From Flavobacterium oncorhynchi (GTDB taxonomy: Bacteria; Bacteroidota; Bacteroidia; Flavobacteriales; Flavobacteriaceae): 64,000 bases of DNA. The stretch is from positions 43,273-107,272 of the forward strand of contig NZ_MUHA01000024.1 of NCBI RefSeq assembly GCF_002217355.1. Reading direction: 5' to 3'. The position numbers and the translations under genes are program-made. The notes under the pieces are model-generated. The model searched no databases, had not been told where the DNA came from, and was given only the letters and a program-made list of their open reading frames with translations. How positions within the stretch are numbered: position 1 is the stretch's first letter; the number at the start of each line of letters is the position of its first letter. Positions 27,566 to 37,265 of the stretch are shown piece by piece.

Positions 27566-28558
27566 ATGAAAAAAATAATTCTTATTGGACTCTTTTCAGC
27601 ATTACCAATTGTTGTTTTCAATTCCTGCACCAAATCCAACTCTCAGACTTTGGCAGCCAAAACCACTGCTGATGATGAAGGTTATATTAGCATCGATACT
27701 TCAAAAATTCCAGATGATGAATTTGGAGAATCTGTACGTTATGGCCGTGAATTGATGCTGAAAACGGCGTATTATATTGGTCCAAATGGTATTAACGGAA
27801 AATATTTAGGCAACAAAATGAATTGTACCAACTGTCATCAAGATGCTGGTACAAAACCTCATGCCTTCAATTTAATGTCCTCACATGATAATTATCCTCA
27901 GTATCGCGGACGCGAAAACAAAGTGCTTACACTTGCTGAACGTGTAAACAATTGTGTAATGAGACCACACTCAGGAAAACCGCTTCCGCTTGACGGAAAA
28001 GAAATGGTAGCTTTTTTATCCTATTTTAAATGGATCAGCAAATTTGTTCCAAAAGACGGACAATTTAAAGGCGCAAAAAATCTAGAAATTGAGTTTCCAG
28101 ATGTTGCCGCAAGTCCAGAAAGAGGAAAAGCTTTATTTACTGAAAACTGTGCACGCTGTCACGGAAATGATGGTGAAGGAGTTTATAATGCAGACAAGTC
28201 AGGCTATACTTACCCGCCTTTATGGGGAAAATATGCCTATCAGCCCGGCTCAAGTATGCATCGTGTTATCAAACAAGCACAATGGTTAAAAAGCAATATG
28301 CCGTATGACAAAGTAACTTTAGGAAAACCATATCTTACAGATGCCGAAGCACTCGATATTGCTGCCTACGTAAATAATGATGCCATTCATGAAAGACCAA
28401 ATCCTAAAACGTTAGATTATCCTAATAAAATGGGAAAACCTATAGATTATGCACACAGCCCTTTTAGCGATAATTTTTCTGAAGAACAGCATAAATACGG
28501 ACCATACAAACCTATTATCGCCTACTGGAAAAAAAACGGATGGAAAGCCGTTTACTAA
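27566..28558 (+). CDS. dihaem cytochrome c, thiosulfate dehydrogenase (TsdA)-like
   Basis: A 330-residue lipoprotein-type cytochrome (signal ending VFNSC). Two haem-binding motifs are seen: CTNCH near residue 91 and CARCH near 198. The first domain resembles TsdA: GTKPHAF, YPQYRGRENKVLTLAERVNNC and SGKPLPLDGKEMVAFLSYFKWIS. The Cys in RVNNC lies 39 residues after the haem histidine, where TsdA has its unusual Cys axial ligand. The second domain ends with a SNMPYD segment that may give the Met ligand. TsdA oxidises thiosulfate to tetrathionate or does the reverse. Location in a glycan locus beside a sulfotransferase-like gene is odd. The gene lies 11 bp after that gene and 39 bp before the next. 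Confidence 0.8.
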   Translation: MKKIILIGLFSALPIVVFNSCTKSNSQTLAAKTTADDEGYISIDTSKIPDDEFGESVRYGRELMLKTAYYIGPNGINGKYLGNKMNCTNCHQDAGTKPHAFNLMSSHDNYPQYRGRENKVLTLAERVNNCVMRPHSGKPLPLDGKEMVAFLSYFKWISKFVPKDGQFKGAKNLEIEFPDVAASPERGKALFTENCARCHGNDGEGVYNADKSGYTYPPLWGKYAYQPGSSMHRVIKQAQWLKSNMPYDKVTLGKPYLTDAEALDIAAYVNNDAIHERPNPKTLDYPNKMGKPIDYAHSPFSDNFSEEQHKYGPYKPIIAYWKKNGWKAVY

Positions 28559-28597
28559 ATAATAAAGCACACTTTTTAACTTGAACATAAAAACACA

Positions 28598-31500
28598 ATG
28601 AAACTAAACCTAAAAAACAACGAAATACTAAGCAGTATATTGATTATGTGTCTTTTCATTTTCAGTATTCCATTGACTGCACAAGTAAAATATACAGACG
28701 GAAATGACAGCTGGAATCCTAATTTGCTGGGAAATCATCGTGTTCTTGTTAACTTTTCCGGTACAGGAAATATCGCTAAAACTACGATTGAGTGGCGCAG
28801 AAGAGATGAAAAACCTGAACTTAAAAAAGTTATTGTTCAAGATGCTGCAGGCAAAGAAGTTCTTAATGTAAAAACAGAAAACATCAACAGAGAAAACGGA
28901 ACAATTTACTTTGAACCAATTTCTGGCAAAGGAACTTATTATGTTTATTATATGCCTTATATTGACGAAGGTACAGCCAATTATCCAAAAGGAATTTACG
29001 CTAAAGCAGAAAACAAAGCGGATGCTCAATGGATTTCTAAAATAAAAACAGGTTTAAAAGACAATTGTACTGTTACAGAAATTCAAAGTATAAACGCCTT
29101 TAATAGTTTTTATCCGATGGAAGTAATTGCAACAGCTGCCGAAACTTCTGCTATTATTGCTAAAAACAGCGGCAGTACTTTTTTGGTTTTCCCAGAAGAC
29201 AGACTGCATTCTATTCGAATGAAAAGTGATTTACCACAACGCTGGATCGAAAAAGGAGTACAAAACAATTTTTCTGATACTGCAAAGAAAGGCGAATATT
29301 TAGCTTTTCAATTGGGAGTATACGCTCTTGCAGATTTAAAAAATGTAAAAATATCTTTTACGAATTTAGTAAGTACAACTGGAGCAACAATAGAAGGGAA
29401 AGACATCAGCTGTATCAACACTGACGGAACTAAATATGACGGTACTCCTTTTACCAATACTGTTTCTGTTTCAAAAGGAAAAGTTCAAGCAATGTGGTGC
29501 GGCATTGACGTTCCGCAAACTGCTGCCGCTGGGAATTATACTGGAAAAGCAACTGTTACCGCTGACGGAAAATCTACAGCAATCACGCTTCAAATAACAG
29601 TAACTAATGAAGTTACTAAAAATGGAGGTATTGACAGCCCAGAAAAAATGACTCGTTTAAAATGGTTAAACTCTACATTAGCTCAAGAAAATACCGTAAT
29701 TGCACCTTATACTCCACTAGTAGTAAAAGATGCTGAAATCTCTTTATTAGGCAGAAAGTTAGTTTTGGGAACTGACGGTTTTCCAACTCAAATACAAACT
29801 TTTTTCACGCCCGAAATGACAACTGTCACTACAAAACCAAACGATATTTTAAGCGCTCCAATAACATTTCATTTTGTAGATGCAGCAGGAAAAGAATCAT
29901 TGCAATGGAAAAATAATGGTTTAAAATTCACTAAAAAAGAAGCCGGAACCGTAGCTTGGGAAAGTACATCTACGTCAAAATCAGTTCAAATGGATGTAAA
30001 TGCTTCGATTGAATTTGATGGATTTTTACATTATACTGTTAAAGTTACTGCTTTAGAAGATGCTTCATTCAACGACATTAATTTTCAGTTACCAATGCAG
30101 CCAACATTTGCAAAATATATGATGGGACTTGGTCAAAAAGGCGGTGATCGTCCTGCATCTTTTGACTGGAAATGGGATGTTGCACACAAAAATCAAGATG
30201 GTGCTTGGATTGGTGCTGTAAATTCTGGATTACAATTTTCTTTGAGAGACGAAAAATACAGCCGTCCGTTAAACACTAATTTCTATTTGCAAAAACCATT
30301 ATTACTACCAACTTCTTGGGGTAACGAAAACAAAGGCGGAATCACCATTACACCAAACCAAAAATCAGTTTTGGTAAACGCATACAGCGGCGCTCGCAGC
30401 ATGAAAAAAGGAGATGTTTTGTATTATAACTTTACATTATTGATCACTCCTTTTCATACTATCAATACAGATTTTCAATGGGATAATAAATTTTATCACA
30501 AATACAGCCCAATCGATTCTATTGCTCAAACTGGTGCAACAGTAATCAATATTCACCACGCAAATGCGATCAATCCTTACATCAACTATCCTTTTATCGA
30601 ATTTAAAAAGATGAAAAACTATATTGATGAAGCGCACCAAAAAGGTTTAAAAGTAAAAATTTATAATACTGTAAGAGAAGTTTCGAATAAAGCTTATGAA
30701 ACTTTTGCTTTAAAAAGTTTAGGTCATGAAATTTACTCTCCAGGAAAAGGCGGCGGATTTTCTTGGCTTCAAGAACACGTAGGCGATGATTATATCGCAG
30801 CTTGGTTTGTTCCTGAAATTAAAGATGCGGCAATTGTAAACAGCGGTATGAACCGTTGGCACAATTACTACGTAGAAGGAATGAATTGGTTAACACAAAA
30901 CGTTGGTATCGACGGGATTTATCTGGACGATGTTGCTTTCGACAGAATCACAATGAAACGTATTAAAAGAGTTTTAACCAAGGACGGTCACCCAGGAATT
31001 ATCGATTTGCATAGTGCAAATCAGTACAACAAAAGCGATGGTTTTAACAATAGTGCCAATTTATATATGGAGCACTTTCCATACATCAATAAACTATGGT
31101 TTGGAGAATACTTTGATTACGAAAAAGGACAACCTGACTTTTTCTTAACTGAAGTAAGCGGGATTCCTTTTGGGCTAATGGGTGAAATGCTGCAAGATGG
31201 AGGAAATCCGTGGAGAGGAATGGTTTACGGAATGACAAACAGACTTCCGTGGAGCAATAACGCTGATCCTAGAAATATTTGGAAATTATGGGATTCTTTC
31301 GGAATCAAAGGTTCTGAAATGATTGGATATTGGAGCGAAAACTGTCCAGTAAAAACAAGTAATGATAAAGTTTTAGCAACTGTTTACAAAAAGAACGGAA
31401 CAGCATTAATTTCTATTGCAAGCTGGGCTGATACCGATGTAAATGTGAAATTGAACATCGATTGGAAAAAACTTGGAATAAATCCTGCCAAAGCAACAAT

Positions 31501-31603
31501 TACGGCTCCAGAAGTTATCAATTTCCAACCTGCAAAAACTTTTAACGCAAAAGATGAAATTCCAGTAGCAAAAGGAAAAGGATGGTTATTGATTGTTAAA
31601 TAA
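28598..31603 (+). CDS. large putative glycoside hydrolase (DUF6067/GH123-like), exported
   Basis: A 1001-residue protein with a signal peptide (residues about 11-30, ending PLTAQ). The N-terminal half is beta-rich and includes a module around 240-340 with a GNYTGKATVTADG pattern. The C-terminal half (about 640-920) looks like a TIM barrel: AHQKGLKVKIYNTVRE, the strand NVGIDGIYLDDVAFDR near 769-784 with candidate catalytic Asp residues, and GMTNRLPWSNNADPRNIW. A small beta domain ends the protein. I believe it belongs to the glycoside-hydrolase-like group annotated DUF6067, related to GH123, but am not certain. In this locus a hexosaminidase or galactosidase role would fit. It is followed by a palindromic repeat. 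Confidence 0.6.
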   Translation: MKLNLKNNEILSSILIMCLFIFSIPLTAQVKYTDGNDSWNPNLLGNHRVLVNFSGTGNIAKTTIEWRRRDEKPELKKVIVQDAAGKEVLNVKTENINRENGTIYFEPISGKGTYYVYYMPYIDEGTANYPKGIYAKAENKADAQWISKIKTGLKDNCTVTEIQSINAFNSFYPMEVIATAAETSAIIAKNSGSTFLVFPEDRLHSIRMKSDLPQRWIEKGVQNNFSDTAKKGEYLAFQLGVYALADLKNVKISFTNLVSTTGATIEGKDISCINTDGTKYDGTPFTNTVSVSKGKVQAMWCGIDVPQTAAAGNYTGKATVTADGKSTAITLQITVTNEVTKNGGIDSPEKMTRLKWLNSTLAQENTVIAPYTPLVVKDAEISLLGRKLVLGTDGFPTQIQTFFTPEMTTVTTKPNDILSAPITFHFVDAAGKESLQWKNNGLKFTKKEAGTVAWESTSTSKSVQMDVNASIEFDGFLHYTVKVTALEDASFNDINFQLPMQPTFAKYMMGLGQKGGDRPASFDWKWDVAHKNQDGAWIGAVNSGLQFSLRDEKYSRPLNTNFYLQKPLLLPTSWGNENKGGITITPNQKSVLVNAYSGARSMKKGDVLYYNFTLLITPFHTINTDFQWDNKFYHKYSPIDSIAQTGATVINIHHANAINPYINYPFIEFKKMKNYIDEAHQKGLKVKIYNTVREVSNKAYETFALKSLGHEIYSPGKGGGFSWLQEHVGDDYIAAWFVPEIKDAAIVNSGMNRWHNYYVEGMNWLTQNVGIDGIYLDDVAFDRITMKRIKRVLTKDGHPGIIDLHSANQYNKSDGFNNSANLYMEHFPYINKLWFGEYFDYEKGQPDFFLTEVSGIPFGLMGEMLQDGGNPWRGMVYGMTNRLPWSNNADPRNIWKLWDSFGIKGSEMIGYWSENCPVKTSNDKVLATVYKKNGTALISIASWADTDVNVKLNIDWKKLGINPAKATITAPEVINFQPAKTFNAKDEIPVAKGKGWLLIVK

Positions 31604-31634
31604 TTTAAGAAAGTAAGCATACCACGTCCAGTCT

Positions 31635-31734
31635 GTCATTTCGACGTAAGGAGAAATCACACTTGTATATCAACAAAGATTAGCGATTTTCTATGCGGAG
31701 TTTCTAGTGTGATTTCTCCTTACGTCGAAATGAC
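31635..31734. repeat. 29-bp perfect inverted repeat
   Basis: The arm at 31635-31663 (GTCATTTCGACGTAAGGAGA...) is exactly complementary to 31706-31734, with 42 bp between. The GTCATTTCGA..TCGAAATGAC type is a familiar dispersed palindrome in Flavobacteriia. Its higher GC content stands out from the flanks. It may act as a terminator or be a REP-like mobile unit. No transposase is present. Confidence 0.85.
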
Positions 31735-31761
31735 AAATTACTATAAAATTAATGCCATAGG

Positions 31762-31811
31762 TTGCACAGATTAGTATTTATCGATTCAAAAAATCATTTA
31801 AATCTGTGCAA
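31762..31811. repeat. 11-bp inverted repeat TTGCACAGATT
   Basis: TTGCACAGATT at 31762-31772 and AATCTGTGCAA at 31801-31811 are exact complements, 28 bp apart. The sequence AATCTGTGCAATC is another common flavobacterial intergenic repeat. Together with the preceding palindrome it fills most of the 273-bp gap before the DUF5107 gene. Confidence 0.6.
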
Positions 31812-31876
31812 TCTATTGCAAAAAAACACAACAACATTACTGTTAAAACAACTAACCATAATAAATAGCTCTCCAT

Positions 31877-34800
31877 ATGAAACTTAGACCATTTTTATCG
31901 ATTTTACTTTTTGGAAGCCTGTTTGTCAATGCACAAAATAAACCAACTATTAAGGAATATAAAAAGGTGTTTACAACCTATCCTTTTTCAGATCCAGATC
32001 CAATTCCTAAACCAGATACAAAAGTTTATCCGTACTATCGTTTTGATGGTTTTACAGATAAAGCTGTGCAAAAGGAATGGAAAGTTGTCGAACTTGAAAA
32101 CGATTATATTAAGTTGACAATTCTGCCTGAAATTGGCGGAAAAGTGTGGTCTGCCATAGAAAAATCGACTGGAAAAGATATTGTTTACAACAACCATGTT
32201 ATCAAGTTTAGAGACATTGCTATGCGCGGTCCATGGACAAGCGGAGGTGTTGAAGGAAATTATGGTATTATCGGACACACTCCAAACTGTGCAACTCCTG
32301 TAGATTACACCACCATAACTAGAGAAGACGGCAGTGTAAGTTGTATTATAGGTGTTTTAGATTTACTAACCCGCACTTCATGGAAATTAGATATTAATTT
32401 ACCAAAAGATAAAGCCTATTTTACGACCAATTCGTTTTGGTTTAATTCGACCGAGTCAGAACAGCCTTATTATACTTGGATGAATACTGGTATTAAAGCA
32501 GCAGGAAATTTACAGTTTATTTTCCCAGGGCAAAGTTACATTGGTCATAATGGAGAACACAACGAATGGCCAATTGATAAAAAAAACGGCAAAGATTTAT
32601 CGTATTATAAAAACAATGATTTTGGCGGTTATAAATCGTATCATGTTTTTGGAAAACACAATGATTTCTTTGGCGGTTATTACCATGATGAAGATTTTGG
32701 AATGGGGAGATATGGTAATTATGATGATAAACCGGGTAAAAAAATATGGATTTGGGGATTGTCGCAACAGGGAATGATTTGGGAAAAACTGCTTACTGAT
32801 ACTGATGGCCAATATGTAGAAGTGCAAAGCGGCCGATTATTTAATCAAGCAAGTGAAGGCAGTAATTTAACTCCTTTTAAACAACGCTCTTTTGCACCCT
32901 ATCAAACTGATTCTTGGACAGAATATTGGTTTCCTGTAAAACAGACTAAAGGTTTTGTAAAAGCGAACAATTATGGCGCTGTAAACGTAAAAAATGAAAA
33001 CGGCTGGCTGAAAATCTACTTCTCTCCGCTTCAAAAATTAAATGAAAAATTGGAAGTTTTTGATAATGGAAAAAAAATCTATTCTAAAGATATTTCAGTT
33101 AATACCTTACAAGTATACAAAGATTCTATTCAAGCTGCAGTTGATCAAAACAAATTAAGATTGACAATTGGAGGCAATAAACTAGTTTGGAATTCGGCGC
33201 CAGAAGACGGAAATCTAAACCGTCCTTTAGAAGTTCCAAAAGATTTTGATAACAATTCAATGTACGGATTATATCTGCAAGGCAAAAACTATATCAGTTT
33301 TAAAGATTATATAAAAGCGGAGGAAATGCTGAATGAGTGTCTTAAAAAAGATCCAAACTACGCTCCTGCCCTTTCTGATCTTGCCTTATTGCAAATTCGC
33401 AAATTTCAATACAAAGATGCAGTCAAATCAGCTGCCAAAGCTTTAGCCATAAATACTTACGATCCTGCTGCAAACTATTATTATGCTTTGGCCAATATGC
33501 ATTTAGGAAATAATGTTGATGCAAAAGACGGATTTGATATTGCTGCCGCTAGTGTCGAATATCGAAGTGCTGCTTATACTGCTTTAAGTCAAATTTATTT
33601 CATCGAAAATGACCTGACAAAAGCCACTGAATATGCAGAAAAAAGCTTGCTGAATAATCAAAATAATCTAGAAGGATTACAGCTTTTAGCCGTTATATAT
33701 CGTTTACAAAACAATAAAAATAAAGCTGTTGCAACCTTGAATAAAATAAACAATGTTGATCCTTTAAATCATTTTGCGGGATTTGAAAATTTTCTTTGGG
33801 CAAATTCAGATGCTGCAAAAATGAATTTCACTTCATTGATACGAAACGAAATGCCAGAGCAAACTTATCTTGAATTAGGAATCTGGTACCAGCATCTGGG
33901 CCGCAAGGACGAGGCTTTAAAGGTTTTCTCGACAGCGGCTCCAAGTGCTGAAATTATTTATTGGAAAGCATTTTTAGAAAACAAAGCCGTTGATTTAAGT
34001 AAAATTCAACCCGGACTTAGTTTTCCATTTCGTCATGAAACCGCTGTTATACTTGAAGATCTTATTAAGAAAAATAACCAATGGCAGTTAAAATATCATT
34101 TGGCTTTAATTGAATGGAATCGCGATAATCTTTCAAAAGCAAAAGAGTTGTTTAATCAATGTGGTTCTAAACCTGCTGATCCCGCTTTTTATGCTGCAAA
34201 AGCATCTTTAATGAAAGACAATCCTGAAATCGTAACAGCAAGTTTACAACAAGCTTTAAAACTAGATAATCAAGGATGGAGATATAATAAACTACTGGCA
34301 GAGCATTACATCAGTTTGAAACAATATGACAAAGCACTTGCCATAACAGAACCATTCTATAAAAAGCATAAAGAGAATTATTTAATGGGAATGTTGTATG
34401 CTAAAACTTTACTTCTCAATAAAAAATACAGCGAAGCAGATACCTTTTTAACCAAGTTAGAAATCCTTCCGTTTGAAGGTGCGACTGCAGGAAGACAATT
34501 GTATCACGAAGCTAAATTGATGCAGGCTTTAGCCGAAATGAAAAACAAACAATACAAAAAAGCACTACAGCTAATTGCTGATGCCAAACTGTTTCCAGAA
34601 AATTTAGGTGTTGGAAAACCATACGACGAAAATATCGATGAAAGATTAGAAAATTGGATGGACTATCAATGTTATACAAGTTTGGGTAGTACAGAAAAAG
34701 CTAAAGAATCGTTACAAAAAATCATTTCTTTTAATCCAAAGATTGATAATACGGTTATGAATTTCTTACCTGCAAATCAACTTATTTCAGCTTGGGCCGT

Positions 34801-34972
34801 CGAAAAAACTTCATCAGCAAAAAAAGCGGAAGAATGGATTCGAAATCAAGCTAAATTATATCCTGAAAACAAAATTGTTCAATGGAGTTTACAAATGTAC
34901 ACCAAAAAACAATCTGATATTTTAACAGCCGATGAAAAGGACGGAGAAGTTAGAATTATAGAAAAGCTTTAA
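31877..34972 (+). CDS. DUF5107 domain protein with TPR repeats
   Basis: A 1031-residue exported protein (signal peptide 1-19, ending LFVNAQ). Residues about 40-430 form a beta-sandwich region of the DUF5107 type, which is related to galactose-mutarotase-like folds: YPYYRFDGFTDK, NDYIKLTILPEIGGKVWSAI, GPWTSGGVEGNYG and GHTPNCATPVDY. Residues about 465-960 are tetratricopeptide repeats (for example DPNYAPALSDLALLQI). Proteins of this family occur often in polysaccharide loci and are thought to bind or act on sugars, but no activity is established to my knowledge. The TPRs suggest a scaffold. It is followed by the M1 peptidase gene after 21 bp, likely in one operon. Confidence 0.85.
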   Translation: MKLRPFLSILLFGSLFVNAQNKPTIKEYKKVFTTYPFSDPDPIPKPDTKVYPYYRFDGFTDKAVQKEWKVVELENDYIKLTILPEIGGKVWSAIEKSTGKDIVYNNHVIKFRDIAMRGPWTSGGVEGNYGIIGHTPNCATPVDYTTITREDGSVSCIIGVLDLLTRTSWKLDINLPKDKAYFTTNSFWFNSTESEQPYYTWMNTGIKAAGNLQFIFPGQSYIGHNGEHNEWPIDKKNGKDLSYYKNNDFGGYKSYHVFGKHNDFFGGYYHDEDFGMGRYGNYDDKPGKKIWIWGLSQQGMIWEKLLTDTDGQYVEVQSGRLFNQASEGSNLTPFKQRSFAPYQTDSWTEYWFPVKQTKGFVKANNYGAVNVKNENGWLKIYFSPLQKLNEKLEVFDNGKKIYSKDISVNTLQVYKDSIQAAVDQNKLRLTIGGNKLVWNSAPEDGNLNRPLEVPKDFDNNSMYGLYLQGKNYISFKDYIKAEEMLNECLKKDPNYAPALSDLALLQIRKFQYKDAVKSAAKALAINTYDPAANYYYALANMHLGNNVDAKDGFDIAAASVEYRSAAYTALSQIYFIENDLTKATEYAEKSLLNNQNNLEGLQLLAVIYRLQNNKNKAVATLNKINNVDPLNHFAGFENFLWANSDAAKMNFTSLIRNEMPEQTYLELGIWYQHLGRKDEALKVFSTAAPSAEIIYWKAFLENKAVDLSKIQPGLSFPFRHETAVILEDLIKKNNQWQLKYHLALIEWNRDNLSKAKELFNQCGSKPADPAFYAAKASLMKDNPEIVTASLQQALKLDNQGWRYNKLLAEHYISLKQYDKALAITEPFYKKHKENYLMGMLYAKTLLLNKKYSEADTFLTKLEILPFEGATAGRQLYHEAKLMQALAEMKNKQYKKALQLIADAKLFPENLGVGKPYDENIDERLENWMDYQCYTSLGSTEKAKESLQKIISFNPKIDNTVMNFLPANQLISAWAVEKTSSAKKAEEWIRNQAKLYPENKIVQWSLQMYTKKQSDILTADEKDGEVRIIEKL

Positions 34973-34993
34973 AAAACATATAACTTACACAAA

Positions 34994-37177
34994 ATGAACA
35001 AGCTATTTTTAAAATGCACCCTTTTTAGCATTGCTTTATTAGCATGCCAAAACATAGAGGCTCAAAATACCGAAAAAGATAAAGATCAATTAGCTATTTA
35101 CAGAGCAACTCCACTAAAAGTTCACGATCTGGTAAACACAAAACTGGAAGTGTCTTTTGATTATGAAAAAAGACATTTGTACGGAAAAGAATGGCTTACT
35201 TTAAAACCACATTTCTATGCAACAGATTCGCTTACTTTGGATGCCAAAGGGATGAATTTTAAAGAAATTTCGATCGTAGAAGGAAAGAAAAAAACACCTT
35301 TAAAGTACACTTACGACAGCGAACAGCTTTTTATTAAACTGGACAGAAAATATAAAGGTTCTGAAAAATATACCCTTTTTATTGATTACACAGCAAAACC
35401 AGCAGAACTGAAAAGCAAAGCCGGCGAATCGATTACCAACTCAAACGGATTGTATTTTATTAATCCTGACGGAAAGGGAGACAAACCAACACAAATATGG
35501 ACTCAAGGCGAGACTGAAGCTTCGTCTTGCTGGTTTCCAACAATTGACAAACCAAATCAGAAAACAACTTCTGAAATTGCTATGACAGTTCCATCAAAAT
35601 ATACCACTTTGTCAAACGGTAAATTAACTTCTCAAAAAGTAAATAAAGACGGAACAAGAACGGATGTTTGGAAGATGGAACAGCCAAATGCACCTTATTT
35701 GTTTATGATGGCTGTTGGTGATTTTAAAATCTATAAAGATTCTTATAATGGTAAAGAAGTCAGCTATTATTTAGAGCCAAAATATGCGCCTTATGCTAAA
35801 CAGATTTTTTATAAAACGCCAGATATGATGAATTTTTACAGTAAAATGCTTGGCGTAGAATATCCTTGGGCAAAATATGCGCAAATTGTTGTGAAAGATT
35901 ATTTTGGAGGTGCAATGGAAAATACTTCAGCAACAGTTCATGGCGAATATGTACAAAAAACAGAACGAGAATTATTAGATGATAATCAAGAAAGTACAAT
36001 TGCTCACGAACTTTTTCATCAATGGTTTGGAGATTATGTAACAGCTGAATCATGGTCAAACTTAACAATGAACGAATCTTTCGCCACTTTTGGAGAAGTA
36101 CTTTGGCACGGTCACGACGCTGGACAAGATGCGGAAGACAGATCCCGTTATGAGAAACTTCAAAATTATTTTCGTTCTCAAAAAAATGGTAACAGTCCTA
36201 TTTTAGCACGTTTTCATTACAAAAACGCAGACGATATGTTTGATAATATCAGCTATTCTAAAGGTTCAATCATTTTGTATGCCATGAAAAATCAAATGGG
36301 TGATGAAGCATTTTTTAAAGGATTAAATCATTATTTAACAACGAATGCTTATAAATCTGGCGAACCGCATCAACTGCGTTTGTCGATGGAAGAAGTTACT
36401 GGAAAAGACTGGCTGCCTTATTTTGATCAATGGTATTATAATGCTGGAAGTCCGATTCTGGATGTGAATTACAAATACGTTAACGGAAAAATCATCATTA
36501 CTATCACTCAATCTCAGGATAGTGCCGTGCAAACCTTTACACTTCCTTTAAAAGTTGATTTTTATGTAAATGGAACTAAAATAAGAAAGTATATTTTAAT
36601 TAATAAAAGAGAACAAAGTTTCAGTTTTGACCTTCCTTCAAAACCTGAATTTATAGATCTAGATCCAGATAAAATCTTAGTTGGCGAAGTTAATGTAGAT
36701 AAAAAAACTGCTTCTGATTATTTGTATCAATACAAAAATGTGCCTTCTTACTACAATCGAATTGAAGCTATAAAATTTGCATCAAAAGATAAAAGTCATG
36801 ATTCGCAGCTTGTATTATTGGCAGGTTTAAAAGATCAGCAAGACGATTTACGAACATTAAGTATCAAAGGAATTGATTTAGGAGATCGTGAAATAAAAGA
36901 TGCAGCCATTAAAACATTGCTTGACATTGCTAAAAATGATATAAAAACAAATGCCAGAGCTGCGGCAATTGTAAAATTGGCTTCAACAGGAGACTCGTCT
37001 TATAAAGCACTGATGATTGAGAGCACAAAAAATCAATCGTATAATGTAATTGCAGCAGGAATTTACGGATTATCAAAATTCTCAAGCCAAGAATCTGATC
37101 AAGCTTTAAGCGCTTTAGATGATGATACAAAAAATCACCTGACACCAATTATCAAAAAGTTTAATAACCAAAAATAG
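34994..37177 (+). CDS. M1-family zinc aminopeptidase, exported
   Basis: A 727-residue metallopeptidase with a signal region (LFSIALLACQNIEAQ; Cys18 could be lipidated). The substrate-binding GGAMENTSA motif is near residues 305-313, the zinc motif HELFHQWFGD near 338-347 and the third zinc ligand in NESFATFGE near 361-369. The last 150 residues are helical-repeat-like. M1 enzymes remove N-terminal residues from peptides. Within a locus for mucin-like glycans it could process the peptide part of glycopeptides, which is inference. It is followed by the GH110 gene after 88 bp. Confidence 0.93.
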   Translation: MNKLFLKCTLFSIALLACQNIEAQNTEKDKDQLAIYRATPLKVHDLVNTKLEVSFDYEKRHLYGKEWLTLKPHFYATDSLTLDAKGMNFKEISIVEGKKKTPLKYTYDSEQLFIKLDRKYKGSEKYTLFIDYTAKPAELKSKAGESITNSNGLYFINPDGKGDKPTQIWTQGETEASSCWFPTIDKPNQKTTSEIAMTVPSKYTTLSNGKLTSQKVNKDGTRTDVWKMEQPNAPYLFMMAVGDFKIYKDSYNGKEVSYYLEPKYAPYAKQIFYKTPDMMNFYSKMLGVEYPWAKYAQIVVKDYFGGAMENTSATVHGEYVQKTERELLDDNQESTIAHELFHQWFGDYVTAESWSNLTMNESFATFGEVLWHGHDAGQDAEDRSRYEKLQNYFRSQKNGNSPILARFHYKNADDMFDNISYSKGSIILYAMKNQMGDEAFFKGLNHYLTTNAYKSGEPHQLRLSMEEVTGKDWLPYFDQWYYNAGSPILDVNYKYVNGKIIITITQSQDSAVQTFTLPLKVDFYVNGTKIRKYILINKREQSFSFDLPSKPEFIDLDPDKILVGEVNVDKKTASDYLYQYKNVPSYYNRIEAIKFASKDKSHDSQLVLLAGLKDQQDDLRTLSIKGIDLGDREIKDAAIKTLLDIAKNDIKTNARAAAIVKLASTGDSSYKALMIESTKNQSYNVIAAGIYGLSKFSSQESDQALSALDDDTKNHLTPIIKKFNNQK

Positions 37178-37265
37178 CACCTGTAAATCTGTTATTAAAT
37201 TAAAAAAAACTGAAGATACAGTTGAAACATTTAATAACACGGATTTTGAAATAAAGTAAAAAAAC

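Noticed and set aside
28628..29029. Minus-strand open frame of 133 codons inside the putative glycosidase gene
   Set aside because: Antisense shadow, with Cys/Phe/Ile-rich composition typical of translated antisense.
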